The position numbers were made by a program, and so were the translations under genes. From contig NZ_CP017476.1 of assembly GCF_001761385.1 (NCBI RefSeq), forward strand, positions 3,771,501 to 3,835,500: a DNA stretch of 64,000 nt. The letters are read 5' to 3'. Of the stretch, positions 26,111 to 34,336 are shown one piece after another; within the stretch, counting starts at the first letter, position 1, and each line of letters begins with the position of its first letter. Source of the DNA: Hydrogenophaga crassostreae. Its GTDB lineage: Bacteria; Pseudomonadota; Gammaproteobacteria; Burkholderiales; Burkholderiaceae_C. The notes beneath the pieces are model-generated. The model was given only the letters and a program-made list of their open reading frames with translations, was not told the origin of the DNA and did no database searches.

Positions 26111-26934
26111 CAGACGGCCCAATCCACCCAGCCCATCCCGGCCGTCAAAAGGATCACGCAACCAAACGCAATGCGGTACCAGGCAAACGGCTCAAAGCTG
26201 TGGCTCGCCACATAGCGCAGCAACCAGCGGATGCACAGCCAGGCGCTCAAAAACGCAAACAGCAACCCCACGGCAAACACCGGGATGTCGGCCACCGACA
26301 GCAAGGCACGCTCTTTGAAGAGGCTGTAGACCCCGGCGCCGATCAGCGTGGGAATCGCCAGGTAGAAACTGAAATCGGTGGCCGCTTTGCGCGACAAGCC
26401 CAGCAGCATGCCGCCGATGATGGTCGAGCCGCTGCGGCTGGTGCCGGGCACCAGCGCCAGACACTGCACCAGGCCCAGCTTGAGCGCATCAAGCGGTGAC
26501 ATTTCGTCCACGTCATTGATGCGCGCCGGACCCGATTGGCGGCGCTCGGCCCACAGAATGATGAAGCCCCCCAAGATGAAAGTCGTGGCCACCACCGCCG
26601 GCGTGAACATGTGGGTCTTGATCATCTTGCCAAACAACAGCCCCAGCACCACCGCCGGCACAAACGCGATCGCTACATTGATCGAAAACTTTTGTGCCCG
26701 CGCTTGCGAAGGCAAACCGGCAATGGTCTCGCGGATGCGCTGCCAATACACAATGATCACGGCAAATATCGCGCCGGTCTGGATCGCGATCTCAAACACC
26801 TTGGCGCCGTCGCCAGTGAAGTCGAGCAAGCTGCCCGCCAGAATCAGATGTCCTGTGGAGGAAATCGGAAGAAATTCGGTCAAGCCCTCCACCACGCCCA
26901 TGATGGCGGCCTTGATCAACAACGCTGTATCCAT
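26110..26934 (-). CDS. uppP: Undecaprenyl-diphosphate phosphatase
   Basis: The 274-residue polytopic membrane protein recycles undecaprenyl diphosphate to the monophosphate carrier of peptidoglycan and O-antigen synthesis. It has the BacA/UppP signatures GVVEGLTEFLPISSTGHLIL (about residues 14-33), with the catalytic Glu and Ser, and LVPGTSRSGSTIIGGMLLG (about 160-178), with the phosphate-binding Arg. Length and helix number are normal. Overproduction of this family gives bacitracin resistance. An MFS gene overlaps it downstream; upstream lies a 213-bp gap with an 8-bp tandem repeat at its far end. Confidence 0.95.
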   Translation of the reverse strand: MDTALLIKAAIMGVVEGLTEFLPISSTGHLILAGSLLDFTGDGAKVFEIAIQTGAIFAVIIVYWQRIRETIAGLPSQARAQKFSINVAIAFVPAVVLGLLFGKMIKTHMFTPAVVATTFILGGFIILWAERRQSGPARINDVDEMSPLDALKLGLVQCLALVPGTSRSGSTIIGGMLLGLSRKAATDFSFYLAIPTLIGAGVYSLFKERALLSVADIPVFAVGLLFAFLSAWLCIRWLLRYVASHSFEPFAWYRIAFGCVILLTAGMGWVDWAV

Positions 26935-27115
26935 ACTGAAACCGCCTCAAGCGGCTGAAATAAGAACAGGCCAACCGCTGGCCTGTGAATCGGGCTCTAT
27001 CCTACCCTCTGCAACCCTGGAAGAAGCGGGGCAAACGGCGGTAAAACGCTGAAACCATGGATTCACCCGCGCCTGAGCCGGCCCATGGCCCGCGATGCAA
27101 CGGTTTGCCGCCTGA

Positions 27116-27163
27116 TCAGCGGGTCAGCGGGTCAGCGGGTCAGCGGGTCAGCGGGTCAGCGGG
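27116..27163. repeat. Six tandem copies of an 8-bp unit
   Basis: TCAGCGGG is repeated six times without interruption from 27116 to 27163. The array covers the stop codon and the last codons of the DUF1439 lipoprotein gene on the minus strand. The unit length is not a multiple of three, so a change in copy number could alter the frame only if it happened upstream of the stop. Confidence 0.95.
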
Positions 27164-27714
27164 TCGAGCTGCAACCGCAGGCCGCCGGGAACCACGGTGA
27201 GTTGCCCCGGCTGGTAACCGAAGCCTTCGACCGAGCGCAACTCCTGGGATTTGAACTTGTGCACTTCCAGGTTTTGCAGCAGGTTCTCGGCCAGGTGTGT
27301 GCCGGCCCCGCGCAACGGCTTGACATAGGCCGCGGGCACCCCTCCCAGATCAAAACCATCCAGCCGAACCGCATCGAGCCGAACCGTCTGATCGCTTGGC
27401 TCGTAGCGCAAGCCATAGCTCAAGGCCATCTGGCCGGTCCAGGGCTCCGAGCGGTTGAGCAGGGTGTTGGCGGCGAAGTTCAAGCGTGTACCGATGCGGT
27501 TTTCTTCGGGCATCAGACGCAGGCTCGGGTCGCTGAGTTCCACCTCGAACAACTCCAGATAGCGCTTTTTCAGCGGGAACTGACGGGAAATCAGATCGAG
27601 CAAACGGCGCTCCGACACGTCAACCTGCCGCGGCCCGCTGCGCATCGAAGAGCAGGCGCCCAGCGCCAGTGGCGCCGCCAAAACCAGAATCAGATCGCGT
27701 CGGTTGAGCTGCAT
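27148..27714 (-). CDS. DUF1439 family lipoprotein
   Basis: The 188-residue protein has an export signal (MQLNRRDLILVLAAPLALGAC) with lipobox LGAC and lipid-accepting Cys21, matched here in short pieces. The mature part resembles DUF1439 proteins such as YceB. These have a single long helix and beta sheet that may bind lipid; the function is unknown. An RR pair precedes the hydrophobic stretch, but the cysteine supports the lipoprotein route. The last residues DPLTR and the stop codon are encoded within the 8-bp tandem repeat. It is divergent from the DUF2306-led operon. Confidence 0.75.
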   Translation of the reverse strand: MQLNRRDLILVLAAPLALGACSSMRSGPRQVDVSERRLLDLISRQFPLKKRYLELFEVELSDPSLRLMPEENRIGTRLNFAANTLLNRSEPWTGQMALSYGLRYEPSDQTVRLDAVRLDGFDLGGVPAAYVKPLRGAGTHLAENLLQNLEVHKFKSQELRSVEGFGYQPGQLTVVPGGLRLQLDPLTR

Positions 27715-27911
27715 GGGTGAGGTTCCTTTGAATCAACAGTTGTCGCATTGTAGGAACTGTGTCGCCCACACCACCGGCGTTGGCCGCCGCCGTTCACGCC
27801 CGAAATGGCCCGTTTCGCGCCCAGACCCCGGCCATTCGTCTCAATCCGCTCGTCGCGCCGTGGTCAGCCGGGCACAGTTGCGCCCAACAGCCCAGCCAAC
27901 GGAGCCACACC

Positions 27912-28343
27912 ATGCAAATGTCACCTGTCATCGCCATCCACCTCAGCGCCGCGCTCGGCGCCCTGGCCCTGGGCCCCTTGGCGCTGTGGGCGCGCCGGGG
28001 CCACAAGACCGGCCAATCGGCCACCCAGCGCCCCCGCCTGCACCGCGCAGCCGGCTACGCCTGGGTCACGCTGATGCTGATGACGGCCGTTTCGGCCCTC
28101 TTCATTCGCGACTTCTCGCTGCCCAACATCGCTGGCTACACACCCATTCACATGCTGGTGCCCGTGGTGTTCGGCAGCCTGTTCATGGCATTTCGTGCCC
28201 TGTTCCGGCGCGATATGGATCGCCACCGTGACTGGATGAAGTCGCTGTATTTTTTCGCCTGCATCGGCTCCGGCGTCTTCACCCTGCTGCCCAACCGCTA
28301 TCTCGGCCAACTGGTCTGGAACCAATGGCTCGGCCTCGTCTAA
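27912..28343 (+). CDS. DUF2306 domain membrane protein
   Basis: The 143-residue protein has four hydrophobic helices and the conserved His and Arg positions of DUF2306 (HLSAALGALALGPLAL, PRLHRAAGYAWV, DMDRHRDWMKSLY). These small inner-membrane proteins have no known function, though the invariant histidines may suggest a cofactor. The ATG at 27912 is preceded by ACGGAG. It is the first gene of a six-gene, same-strand group (27912-32193) with gaps of 31, 6, 24, 22 and 8 bases, so one transcript is likely. It is divergent from the DUF1439 lipoprotein. Confidence 0.8.
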   Translation: MQMSPVIAIHLSAALGALALGPLALWARRGHKTGQSATQRPRLHRAAGYAWVTLMLMTAVSALFIRDFSLPNIAGYTPIHMLVPVVFGSLFMAFRALFRRDMDRHRDWMKSLYFFACIGSGVFTLLPNRYLGQLVWNQWLGLV

Positions 28344-28374
28344 ATACACGTCAAACACTTTTCAGGAGCCTCTC

Positions 28375-28683
28375 ATGACCATCGACTTCACCACCGCCCC
28401 CGAACAAAGCCCCCTCTCTCCTGACCTCGAGCGCCTTGCCCGCCAACGCGCGAAAGCCCGCCTCGGCTGGTACGGCCACGCCACCCTTTACGCCACCGTC
28501 ATCACCGGCCTGGCCCTGCTCAGCTGGTGGCAAGGGCGCCTCTGGGCCGCAGGCCCTGCGCTGGGCTGGGGCCTTGGCCTGGCCATCCACGGCGCACGCG
28601 TCTTCTTTGCCGACCTCGGCGCCGGTCTGGGCGAGCGCCTGGTCCGGCGCGAGCGCCAGCGCCTGATCAACCACAACCGGTAA
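28375..28683 (+). CDS. 2TM domain-containing protein
   Basis: The 102-residue protein fits the 2TM domain: RQRAKARLGWYGHATLYATV opens the first membrane helix, a second follows (GPALGWGLGLAIHGARVFF), then a basic cytoplasmic end RRERQRLI. In other bacteria 2TM domains are found next to, or fused to, LytTR-type signalling proteins, and a LytS/LytTR pair lies at the end of this same operon. The role is unknown; a sensor or modulator of the kinase is a reasonable inference. AGGAGCC upstream fits a ribosome binding site. Confidence 0.78.
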   Translation: MTIDFTTAPEQSPLSPDLERLARQRAKARLGWYGHATLYATVITGLALLSWWQGRLWAAGPALGWGLGLAIHGARVFFADLGAGLGERLVRRERQRLINHNR

Positions 28684-28689
28684 GCCAGC

Positions 28690-29205
28690 ATGCTGAGCCA
28701 GATCCTTGCCCACACCCCCATCTGGGTGTTCGCCCTGTTTGCCGCGTTGATCGTTCTGGGCCTCTCCCAGATGCGTGGCCGCGAAATCAAGCTCCAGCGC
28801 GCCAGCATCTTGCCGCTGGTCATGGTGGTGCTGTCCCTCGCCGGTACCGTGAGCGCCTTTGGCGCCGCACCATGGCCCCTGCTCGCCTGGGCGGCAGGTC
28901 TGGCGGTCGCCACCACCACCCTGCTGGCGTTGCCCTTGCCCGCCGGTACCCGCTTCAATGCCACCACCCGGCGCGTCAAGCTGCCCGGCAGCGCCGTGCC
29001 GCTGGCGCTCATGATGGGCATCTTTTTCACCAAATACGCCGTGGGTGCCGCGCTCGGCATGCACCCCGAATTCGCCCAGTGGCCCTCCTTCACCACCACA
29101 GCCGGTGCACTCTATGGCCTGTTCAGCGGCGTGTTCCTCGGCCGTGGGCTTCGCCTCTGGCGCCTGGCCAGAAAACAGACGCCAGCGGATGCCATCGCAG
29201 CCTGA
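28690..29205 (+). CDS. DUF6622-like membrane protein
   Basis: The 171-residue protein has about five hydrophobic helices and opens with MLSQILAHTPIWVFALFAAL, followed by GLSQMRGREIKLQRASILPL. I recognise this pattern from uncharacterised proteobacterial membrane proteins (DUF6622-like), but no function is known. It starts six bases after the 2TM gene and is embedded in the LytTR operon. The C-terminal RLWRLARKQ is basic and probably cytoplasmic. Confidence 0.65.
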   Translation: MLSQILAHTPIWVFALFAALIVLGLSQMRGREIKLQRASILPLVMVVLSLAGTVSAFGAAPWPLLAWAAGLAVATTTLLALPLPAGTRFNATTRRVKLPGSAVPLALMMGIFFTKYAVGAALGMHPEFAQWPSFTTTAGALYGLFSGVFLGRGLRLWRLARKQTPADAIAA

Positions 29206-29229
29206 CCACCAAACACATGAGAAATCACC

Positions 29230-30195
29230 ATGAAATGGCTGCCCATCGTCTTGCCCTTCACCATCGCGGTGGCCGCCATCGCTGCGGCCTTGGCCTTCGG
29301 TGGCCCAGCACCCATCCAGCCCCTGGCCAGCATCAACGAGCCCTTTGCCAAGGTCGATTTTTCGGCCGTGCCACCCAACAGCCACTACACCGCCCGAGAC
29401 GGCACCCGGCTCGCCTGGCTGCACTACCCCGCCACCGGCAACACGGCGGACCTTGCGCCGCGCCGCATCGTTCTGGTTCACGGCTCATCGGCGCGGGGCC
29501 GCTCCATGCACCCCATGGCCCAGGCGCTCGCCGCTGCGGGCTTCGACGTGGCCGCGCTCGATATCCGCGGCCACGGTGACTCCGGCCCTCGCGGCCACAT
29601 CGCCTATATCGGCCAGCTCGAAGACGACATCGAAGACTTCATGAAAGCGCAGGCCTGGCCCGGCCCCAGCACCCTGCTGGGGTTTTCTTCAGGCGGCGGC
29701 TTCGTCTTGCGCTTCGCGGCCGACCACCGCGCCAGCCTTTTTGACCGCTACCTGCTGCTCTCGCCTTTCCTGCACCAGTCTTCACCCACCAAGCGCCCCG
29801 GCAATGACGACTGGGTGTCGATCGGCCTGCCGCGCATCATCGCGCTGAGCGTCCTGAACCCCATCGGCATCACCGTCTTCAACCACCTCAGCACCCTGCG
29901 TTTCGGCCTGAACGCCGATGTGCGCGACCAGCTCACCGAACAATACGACCACGCGCTCGCCACCAACTTCCGCCCCCACAGCGACTTCGCCCAAGACATC
30001 CGCCAGATCCGACAACCGCTTCGCATCCTGGCTGGTCAAGACGACGAACTGTTTGACGCCTCCCGTTTTGCCGCCGTGTTTCAGGCAGCCGGCCATGCCG
30101 TGCCCGTGACCACCGTGGACGGCATCAACCACATGGGCCTCACGCTTGACCGGCGCGCGCTCCAGGCGGTTGCCGCGGCGGCAAACCTAGAATGA
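29230..30195 (+). CDS. Alpha/beta hydrolase with N-terminal membrane anchor
   Basis: The 321-residue protein begins with a hydrophobic segment (about residues 4-25) that could be an uncleaved anchor or signal. A serine hydrolase domain follows, with VLVHGSSARG near the oxyanion hole, DIRGHGDSG, the nucleophile elbow GFSSGGG (Ser near 157) and the final INHMGLT with the catalytic His. This is the lysophospholipase/monoglyceride lipase type. Placement just before a LytS-type kinase suggests envelope lipid metabolism as its context, but the substrate is unknown. Confidence 0.8.
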   Translation: MKWLPIVLPFTIAVAAIAAALAFGGPAPIQPLASINEPFAKVDFSAVPPNSHYTARDGTRLAWLHYPATGNTADLAPRRIVLVHGSSARGRSMHPMAQALAAAGFDVAALDIRGHGDSGPRGHIAYIGQLEDDIEDFMKAQAWPGPSTLLGFSSGGGFVLRFAADHRASLFDRYLLLSPFLHQSSPTKRPGNDDWVSIGLPRIIALSVLNPIGITVFNHLSTLRFGLNADVRDQLTEQYDHALATNFRPHSDFAQDIRQIRQPLRILAGQDDELFDASRFAAVFQAAGHAVPVTTVDGINHMGLTLDRRALQAVAAAANLE

Positions 30196-30217
30196 AGCCA
30201 CCCGAGCCCGACCCGCC

Positions 30218-31339
30218 ATGTCCACCCCCAACCTCTTCAACCGCTGGCTTCCGCCCGAAACCCACCGCGGTCTGCTGCGCCGGGGCCTGATCGTGTTGAT
30301 CGGGGCCCTGGGCATCGCGATGTTGAACTGGTTCAACAAGTCGGGCGCCAACGCCATGAGCCAGTCGCTGGTGTACAGCTTCGCCATCAGCACCACCATC
30401 TGGCTGTTCGCCGACCCGTTGCGCATCGCCGCTCGCCAATGGCTGCTTCTGCAAGCCCCGAACTACTGGGTCCTGAACGGCCGCTCCATGGCGTGGATGC
30501 TCTTTGGCTCGGTGTTCGGGTACCTGCTGGGCACCTGGATTGGCGATCTCTACGCCAACGTCTCCACCTTCGCGATGCTTGGCGAATCGCCCAGGCGTTT
30601 CTGGGGCTTTCTGGCCAGCTCGCTGGCCATCAGCGTGGGATTTCTGGTTTTTTTCTACCAGCGGGAAAAGGCGATGTCGCTGCAACGCCAGGCCACCGAA
30701 GCGCGCCTGCGTTTGCTGGAAACCCAGCTTGAGCCCCACATGCTGTTCAACACGCTGGCCAACCTGCGCGCCCTGATCACGGTCGATCAAGACAAGGCCG
30801 TGCAGATGCTCGACCGCCTCAACGACTACCTGCGCGCCACCCTGCGCGCCTCGCGCAGCGACGACACGCCACAGCACCCTCATACGCTGCACGACGAATT
30901 CGCCCGCCTCGGCGACTACCTCGAACTCATGGCCGTGCGCATGGGTCCGCGCCTGCGCTACACGCTCACCTTGCCGCCCGAACTCGCCCACCACCCGCTG
31001 CCGCCGCTGCTGCTGCAACCCCTGGTGGAAAACGCCATTCGCCATGGCCTGGAGCCCCACGTGGACGGCGGTGAAGTCCAGGTAAGCGCAAGCGCCGACG
31101 GCGCCACGCTGCTCTTGACCGTGAACGACACCGGCGCGGGTTGCACCAGTGAGCCGGACAGCAACCGGCCTGGCGCCGGGTTTGGCCTGGCCCAGGTGCG
31201 CGAGCGCCTGACCACCGCCTTTGGCCCCGCGCCCAAAGGTGCCGACCGCCTGCTGTGGCGCAGCGCCCCCAACCAGGGCACCTGGATCAGCCTGCGCCTG
31301 CCCCTGGAAACCGCAGCCGTCAAAGCCGCCGCCCACTGA
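30218..31339 (+). CDS. LytS/AlgZ-type sensor histidine kinase
   Basis: The 373-residue protein has four membrane helices in the first 150 residues. It then has the His_kinase domain of the LytS/AlgZ/YehU class, with the phospho-acceptor His174 in LETQLEPHMLFNTLANL. The ATPase domain (LLLQPLVENAIRHGLEPH near 265-282, NDTGAG, GFGLAQVRERL) completes it. This class lacks the usual HisKA helices. Its gene is followed eight bases later by a LytTR response regulator, an obvious cognate pair. The four upstream membrane/hydrolase genes are likely part of the same regulon. Confidence 0.9.
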   Translation: MSTPNLFNRWLPPETHRGLLRRGLIVLIGALGIAMLNWFNKSGANAMSQSLVYSFAISTTIWLFADPLRIAARQWLLLQAPNYWVLNGRSMAWMLFGSVFGYLLGTWIGDLYANVSTFAMLGESPRRFWGFLASSLAISVGFLVFFYQREKAMSLQRQATEARLRLLETQLEPHMLFNTLANLRALITVDQDKAVQMLDRLNDYLRATLRASRSDDTPQHPHTLHDEFARLGDYLELMAVRMGPRLRYTLTLPPELAHHPLPPLLLQPLVENAIRHGLEPHVDGGEVQVSASADGATLLLTVNDTGAGCTSEPDSNRPGAGFGLAQVRERLTTAFGPAPKGADRLLWRSAPNQGTWISLRLPLETAAVKAAAH

Positions 31340-31347
31340 GCCGTGCC

Positions 31348-32193
31348 ATGAACATGCCCCGCCACCCCACCGCCCTGATCGCCGAAGACGAACCCTTGCT
31401 TGCCGCGGCGCTGCAAGCCGAACTGAAAAAGGTCTGGCCCGAGCTGGACGTGATCGCGGTGGTCGGCAACGGCCAGGCCGCCGTCGAAAAAGCGCTGGCC
31501 TTGACGCCCGATGTGGTGTTTCTAGACATCCGCATGCCGGGCATGACCGGCCTGGAAGCCGCCGCCGAACTGGCCGACGAATGGCCCGCCGAAGACGGCC
31601 CCAACCCGCCGCCATTCCCCGCGCTGGTTTTTGTCACCGCCTACGACGAATACGCCCTGCAAGCCTTTGAGGCACAGGCGATGGACTACGTGCTGAAACC
31701 GGTGCAAGCCAGCCGCCTCGCGCGAACCGCGCAACGCGTGCAATCGGTGCTGGCGCAGCGCGCCACCCCGGCAACCCCCACTTCAGAAGCCGCCATGGAC
31801 GCCACGCTGGCCCAGCTGCGCGCCCTGCTCGGTGGGCCCGAGCCGACTTCTTCGGCCTTGCCAGAACGCCTCAAGGTGATCCAGGCCAGCGTGGGCCATG
31901 CCATTCACATGGTGCCTGTGAACGATGTGGTGCTTTTTGAAGCGTCCGACAAATACGTCAGGGTGCTCACCGCCGTCCACGAATACCTGATCCGCACACC
32001 GCTCAAAGACCTGCTGCCCCAGCTCGACCCAAGCGAGTTCTGGCAGGTGCACCGCGGCACCGTGGTGCGCGCCGCCGCCATCGACAGCGTGCAACGCGAT
32101 GAAGCCGGTCGCACCAGCCTGATGCTGCGGGAGCGGGATGGGCAGCGGATAGCGGTGAGCCGCGTCTACGCGGCCCGCTTTCGCGCCATGTAG
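31348..32193 (+). CDS. LytTR-family response regulator
   Basis: The 281-residue protein has a receiver domain (about residues 7-130) with acidic pocket EDE (13-15), phospho-acceptor Asp60 in VVFLDIRMPGMTG and KPVQ as the lysine motif. A LytTR DNA-binding domain follows (about 175-281: VNDVVLFEASDKYVRVLT, EFWQVHRGTVVRAAAI). It resembles AlgR/LytR regulators that bind direct repeats upstream of envelope genes. It follows its kinase by eight bases. The ATG at 31348 is used because it starts the receiver directly. Confidence 0.92.
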   Translation: MNMPRHPTALIAEDEPLLAAALQAELKKVWPELDVIAVVGNGQAAVEKALALTPDVVFLDIRMPGMTGLEAAAELADEWPAEDGPNPPPFPALVFVTAYDEYALQAFEAQAMDYVLKPVQASRLARTAQRVQSVLAQRATPATPTSEAAMDATLAQLRALLGGPEPTSSALPERLKVIQASVGHAIHMVPVNDVVLFEASDKYVRVLTAVHEYLIRTPLKDLLPQLDPSEFWQVHRGTVVRAAAIDSVQRDEAGRTSLMLRERDGQRIAVSRVYAARFRAM

Positions 32194-32230
32194 CGGCCCT
32201 CAGCCGCTGGCGAACCCGAGCTTTTGACGG

Positions 32231-32680
32231 TCAATGCTTGCCGCGATGACCGCGGTGCTTGCCACCGTGTCCATGGCGGTCATGGCGGTCGTGGCGCCGG
32301 TCATGGCGGTCCCATCGGCTGTGGCGATGGTGGCGGCGGTCGCTTCGATACCCGTAGTCCTCCACATACACCACCGGTGCCCGCTCGACATAAACCGGGC
32401 GCGGACGGCGGTGGTCGGAATACACCACCACCGGTGCCCGTTCCACATACACAGGGCGCGGGCGCACCACCACGCGCGGTGGCGGTGCATTGGACACGCC
32501 AACCGATACGCCAGGAGAGTCCACTCCCACCGACCAATACACATCGCCGGCATGGGCCGGCGTTGCGGCCGTCGACAGCGCCCAGCCGCCAGCGGCCAGA
32601 GCGGCTATCGCCAAGCCGCGCGCCAGGCCCGACGAGCGGCGCCAGGCAGACAAAAGGGATTTGGAATTCTGTGTCGTCAT
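32231..32680 (-). CDS. Secreted Arg/His-rich protein with internal repeat
   Basis: The 149-residue protein has a long basic N region, a hydrophobic core and a likely cleavage site after TPAHA (about residue 44), so it is exported. The mature part contains two copies of the 13-residue unit RPRPVYVERAPVV separated by a short spacer. It ends with about 35 residues composed mostly of His, Arg, Asp and Gly (WDRHDRRHDRHDRHGHGG), which could bind metal or polyanion. Similar small proteins are common in Burkholderiales without known function. It is divergent from the DUF924 gene. The spacer holds AAACAC-TGT-GTGTTT (32744-32758), a small hairpin or operator. Confidence 0.7.
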   Translation of the reverse strand: MTTQNSKSLLSAWRRSSGLARGLAIAALAAGGWALSTAATPAHAGDVYWSVGVDSPGVSVGVSNAPPPRVVVRPRPVYVERAPVVVYSDHRRPRPVYVERAPVVYVEDYGYRSDRRHHRHSRWDRHDRRHDRHDRHGHGGKHRGHRGKH

Positions 32681-32812
32681 GTAAGGTCTCCTGTGATCGG
32701 CTTCCAAATCGGTCACCATGGCGCTATTACATTCAAACTGTGTAAACACTGTGTGTTTGCCCGGTAAGGATTCTGTTGCCAAACGTAACGCCACAAGGAG
32801 GTTCAAACCACC

Positions 32813-33439
32813 ATGACCCAACCATCCACTCCCCTGCCGCCCGTTGCCGCCGAGGTGCTCCACTATTGGCTGGCAGACGGCGTTGAGCGCGACTGGCCCA
32901 GCACCGAACTGGGCAAGCGCTGGTTCGGCGGCGGCGTCGAACAAGACGCCGAAATCGATGCCGCGTTTGGCCCGCTGGTGGCCGCGGCACTGGACGGCGA
33001 TCTGCTCGACTGGGAACCCGTGCCGCTCACCCGTCTGGCGCTGGTGATCGTGCTCGACCAGTTCACCCGCAACGTCTTCCGGGGCCAGGCCAAGGCCTTT
33101 TCCGGAGACCAGAGGGCGCAGCAACTGGTGTTGCAGTCACTCGCGCTGGAGCAAGACCAGGCGTTGCCCCGTGTCGGTCGGGTGTTTTTCTACATGCCGC
33201 TGATGCATGCCGAGAGCCTGGCATTGCAGGATGAATGCGTGAGCCGGTTTGAGGCGCTGGTCAAAGACAGCCCGCCCGAGCTGACCGATACCCTGCAAGG
33301 CAACCTGCGCTTCGCCCGGGAGCACCGCGACATCATCGAACGCTTTGGCCGCTTCCCTTACCGCAACGCCGTGCTGGGGCGCCAGAACACGCCCGAGGAA
33401 AACGAATTCCTGAAAACCGGGCCGCGTTTCGGTCAGTAA
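32813..33439 (+). CDS. DUF924 family protein
   Basis: The 208-residue protein matches DUF924 throughout: VLHYWLADGVERDW near the N terminus, KRWFGGG, the central LVIVLDQFTRNVFRG, and FYMPLMHAESLALQD further on. The family is cytoplasmic and all-helical, related in fold to TPR proteins; no reaction is known. A strong ribosome binding site AAGGAGGT (32795-32802) lies ten bases before the ATG at 32813. It stands alone on its strand. Confidence 0.88.
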   Translation: MTQPSTPLPPVAAEVLHYWLADGVERDWPSTELGKRWFGGGVEQDAEIDAAFGPLVAAALDGDLLDWEPVPLTRLALVIVLDQFTRNVFRGQAKAFSGDQRAQQLVLQSLALEQDQALPRVGRVFFYMPLMHAESLALQDECVSRFEALVKDSPPELTDTLQGNLRFAREHRDIIERFGRFPYRNAVLGRQNTPEENEFLKTGPRFGQ

Positions 33440-33512
33440 GGCGCTGCAGCCAAACCCCGCAAAGGCCGCGATCGCGGCCAGCCCATCAGGCCCTGGCGTT
33501 CAGGGCCGGGTC

Positions 33513-33905
33513 TCAAAAAAGGCTGTACAGCGCCACGGCGGCCAACACCACCAGGGCACCGGTCACGAACCCCACCACGACCGGCAAAGGGCTTTGTTTT
33601 TCGATCACCGGCATCGGCCGGCGAGCGCCCCAATCGCTCTCCAGGGTGCTCGGCGCCACGTAATCGCCCGATCGTGACGCCTCAGGGCTGCTCGCGCTCA
33701 AACGCGTTTCGCTGCCAGGCATCGCCCAGGCGGCCCACAGCGCATGGGCCTGCTGGGGCACGATGGCACCCTGCGCCACGGCCGCCTCCACGTCGCTCCA
33801 GTTCAGCTGCACGCGAACCGTGGGCAGGAACACATCTTCGGCCACCGTTTCCTGCCAACGGGTTTGTTCGGCTTCGGGAAAGGTGTCTGGGTTGTCGTTT
33901 TTCAT
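33513..33905 (-). CDS. Hypothetical protein with C-terminal membrane anchor
   Basis: The 130-residue protein is acidic and polar for its first 100 residues and ends in one hydrophobic helix (about 108-129), which suggests a tail-anchored inner-membrane protein. The segment NWSDVEAAVAQGAIVPQQAHALWAAW, seen in parts, resembles a small helical domain in other uncharacterised proteobacterial proteins. I cannot assign a function. It converges with the DUF924 gene. Confidence 0.6.
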   Translation of the reverse strand: MKNDNPDTFPEAEQTRWQETVAEDVFLPTVRVQLNWSDVEAAVAQGAIVPQQAHALWAAWAMPGSETRLSASSPEASRSGDYVAPSTLESDWGARRPMPVIEKQSPLPVVVGFVTGALVVLAAVALYSLF

Positions 33906-34336
33906 GGTTTTAATGGATGGTTGCCTGCCGATGGTCGGGCGATTCGCACAGGCTCCTCACAAGCCGTGTGTGAAGTGCGTCCAACAATCGCTTCCCTCGG
34001 GCGTTACCTTAAACCAAAGCTTCTGCCGCTCAAAGTGAGAAATTCACCCCTTGTCGGTTTGATGCAGGCCGTTTGTGGTCGATTTCACCGAGGTCACTCA
34101 AGCTTTGTGACTCAACAGGCCATGCGCGACGCCCGGGGTGGCCCCGAAGGCCAGGGAGCCTGCGCAACAGCAAGAACACCGGCGGCCAACGGCGAGATAC
34201 CTGTCTCGCACTGTACGGCCTCCTGCCCCGGGGGTCCTGGGGCTTCCCGGTTTCCCCATGCGATTCCCGGTTTTCGCGGGCTTCGCTTCGATGCTTTCTG
34301 CCGCACACACCCCGGGGCTTCCTACAATTCGCCACC
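33906..34336. other. Intergenic region upstream of glutaminase
   Basis: These 431 bp hold no gene that I can support. The region is GC-rich, with several CCCCGGGG-like runs, and must contain the promoters of glsA and of the tail-anchored protein. No clear promoter consensus was found. Confidence 0.5.

Noticed and set aside
27116..27163. Regularly repeated units that could suggest a CRISPR array.
   Set aside because: The units are 8 bp, directly tandem with no spacers; it is a simple tandem repeat.
32744..32758. AAACAC-TGT-GTGTTT inverted repeat as a possible Crp/Fnr site.
   Set aside because: It does not match TTGAT-N4-ATCAA or TGTGA-N6-TCACA, so no specific regulator can be claimed.
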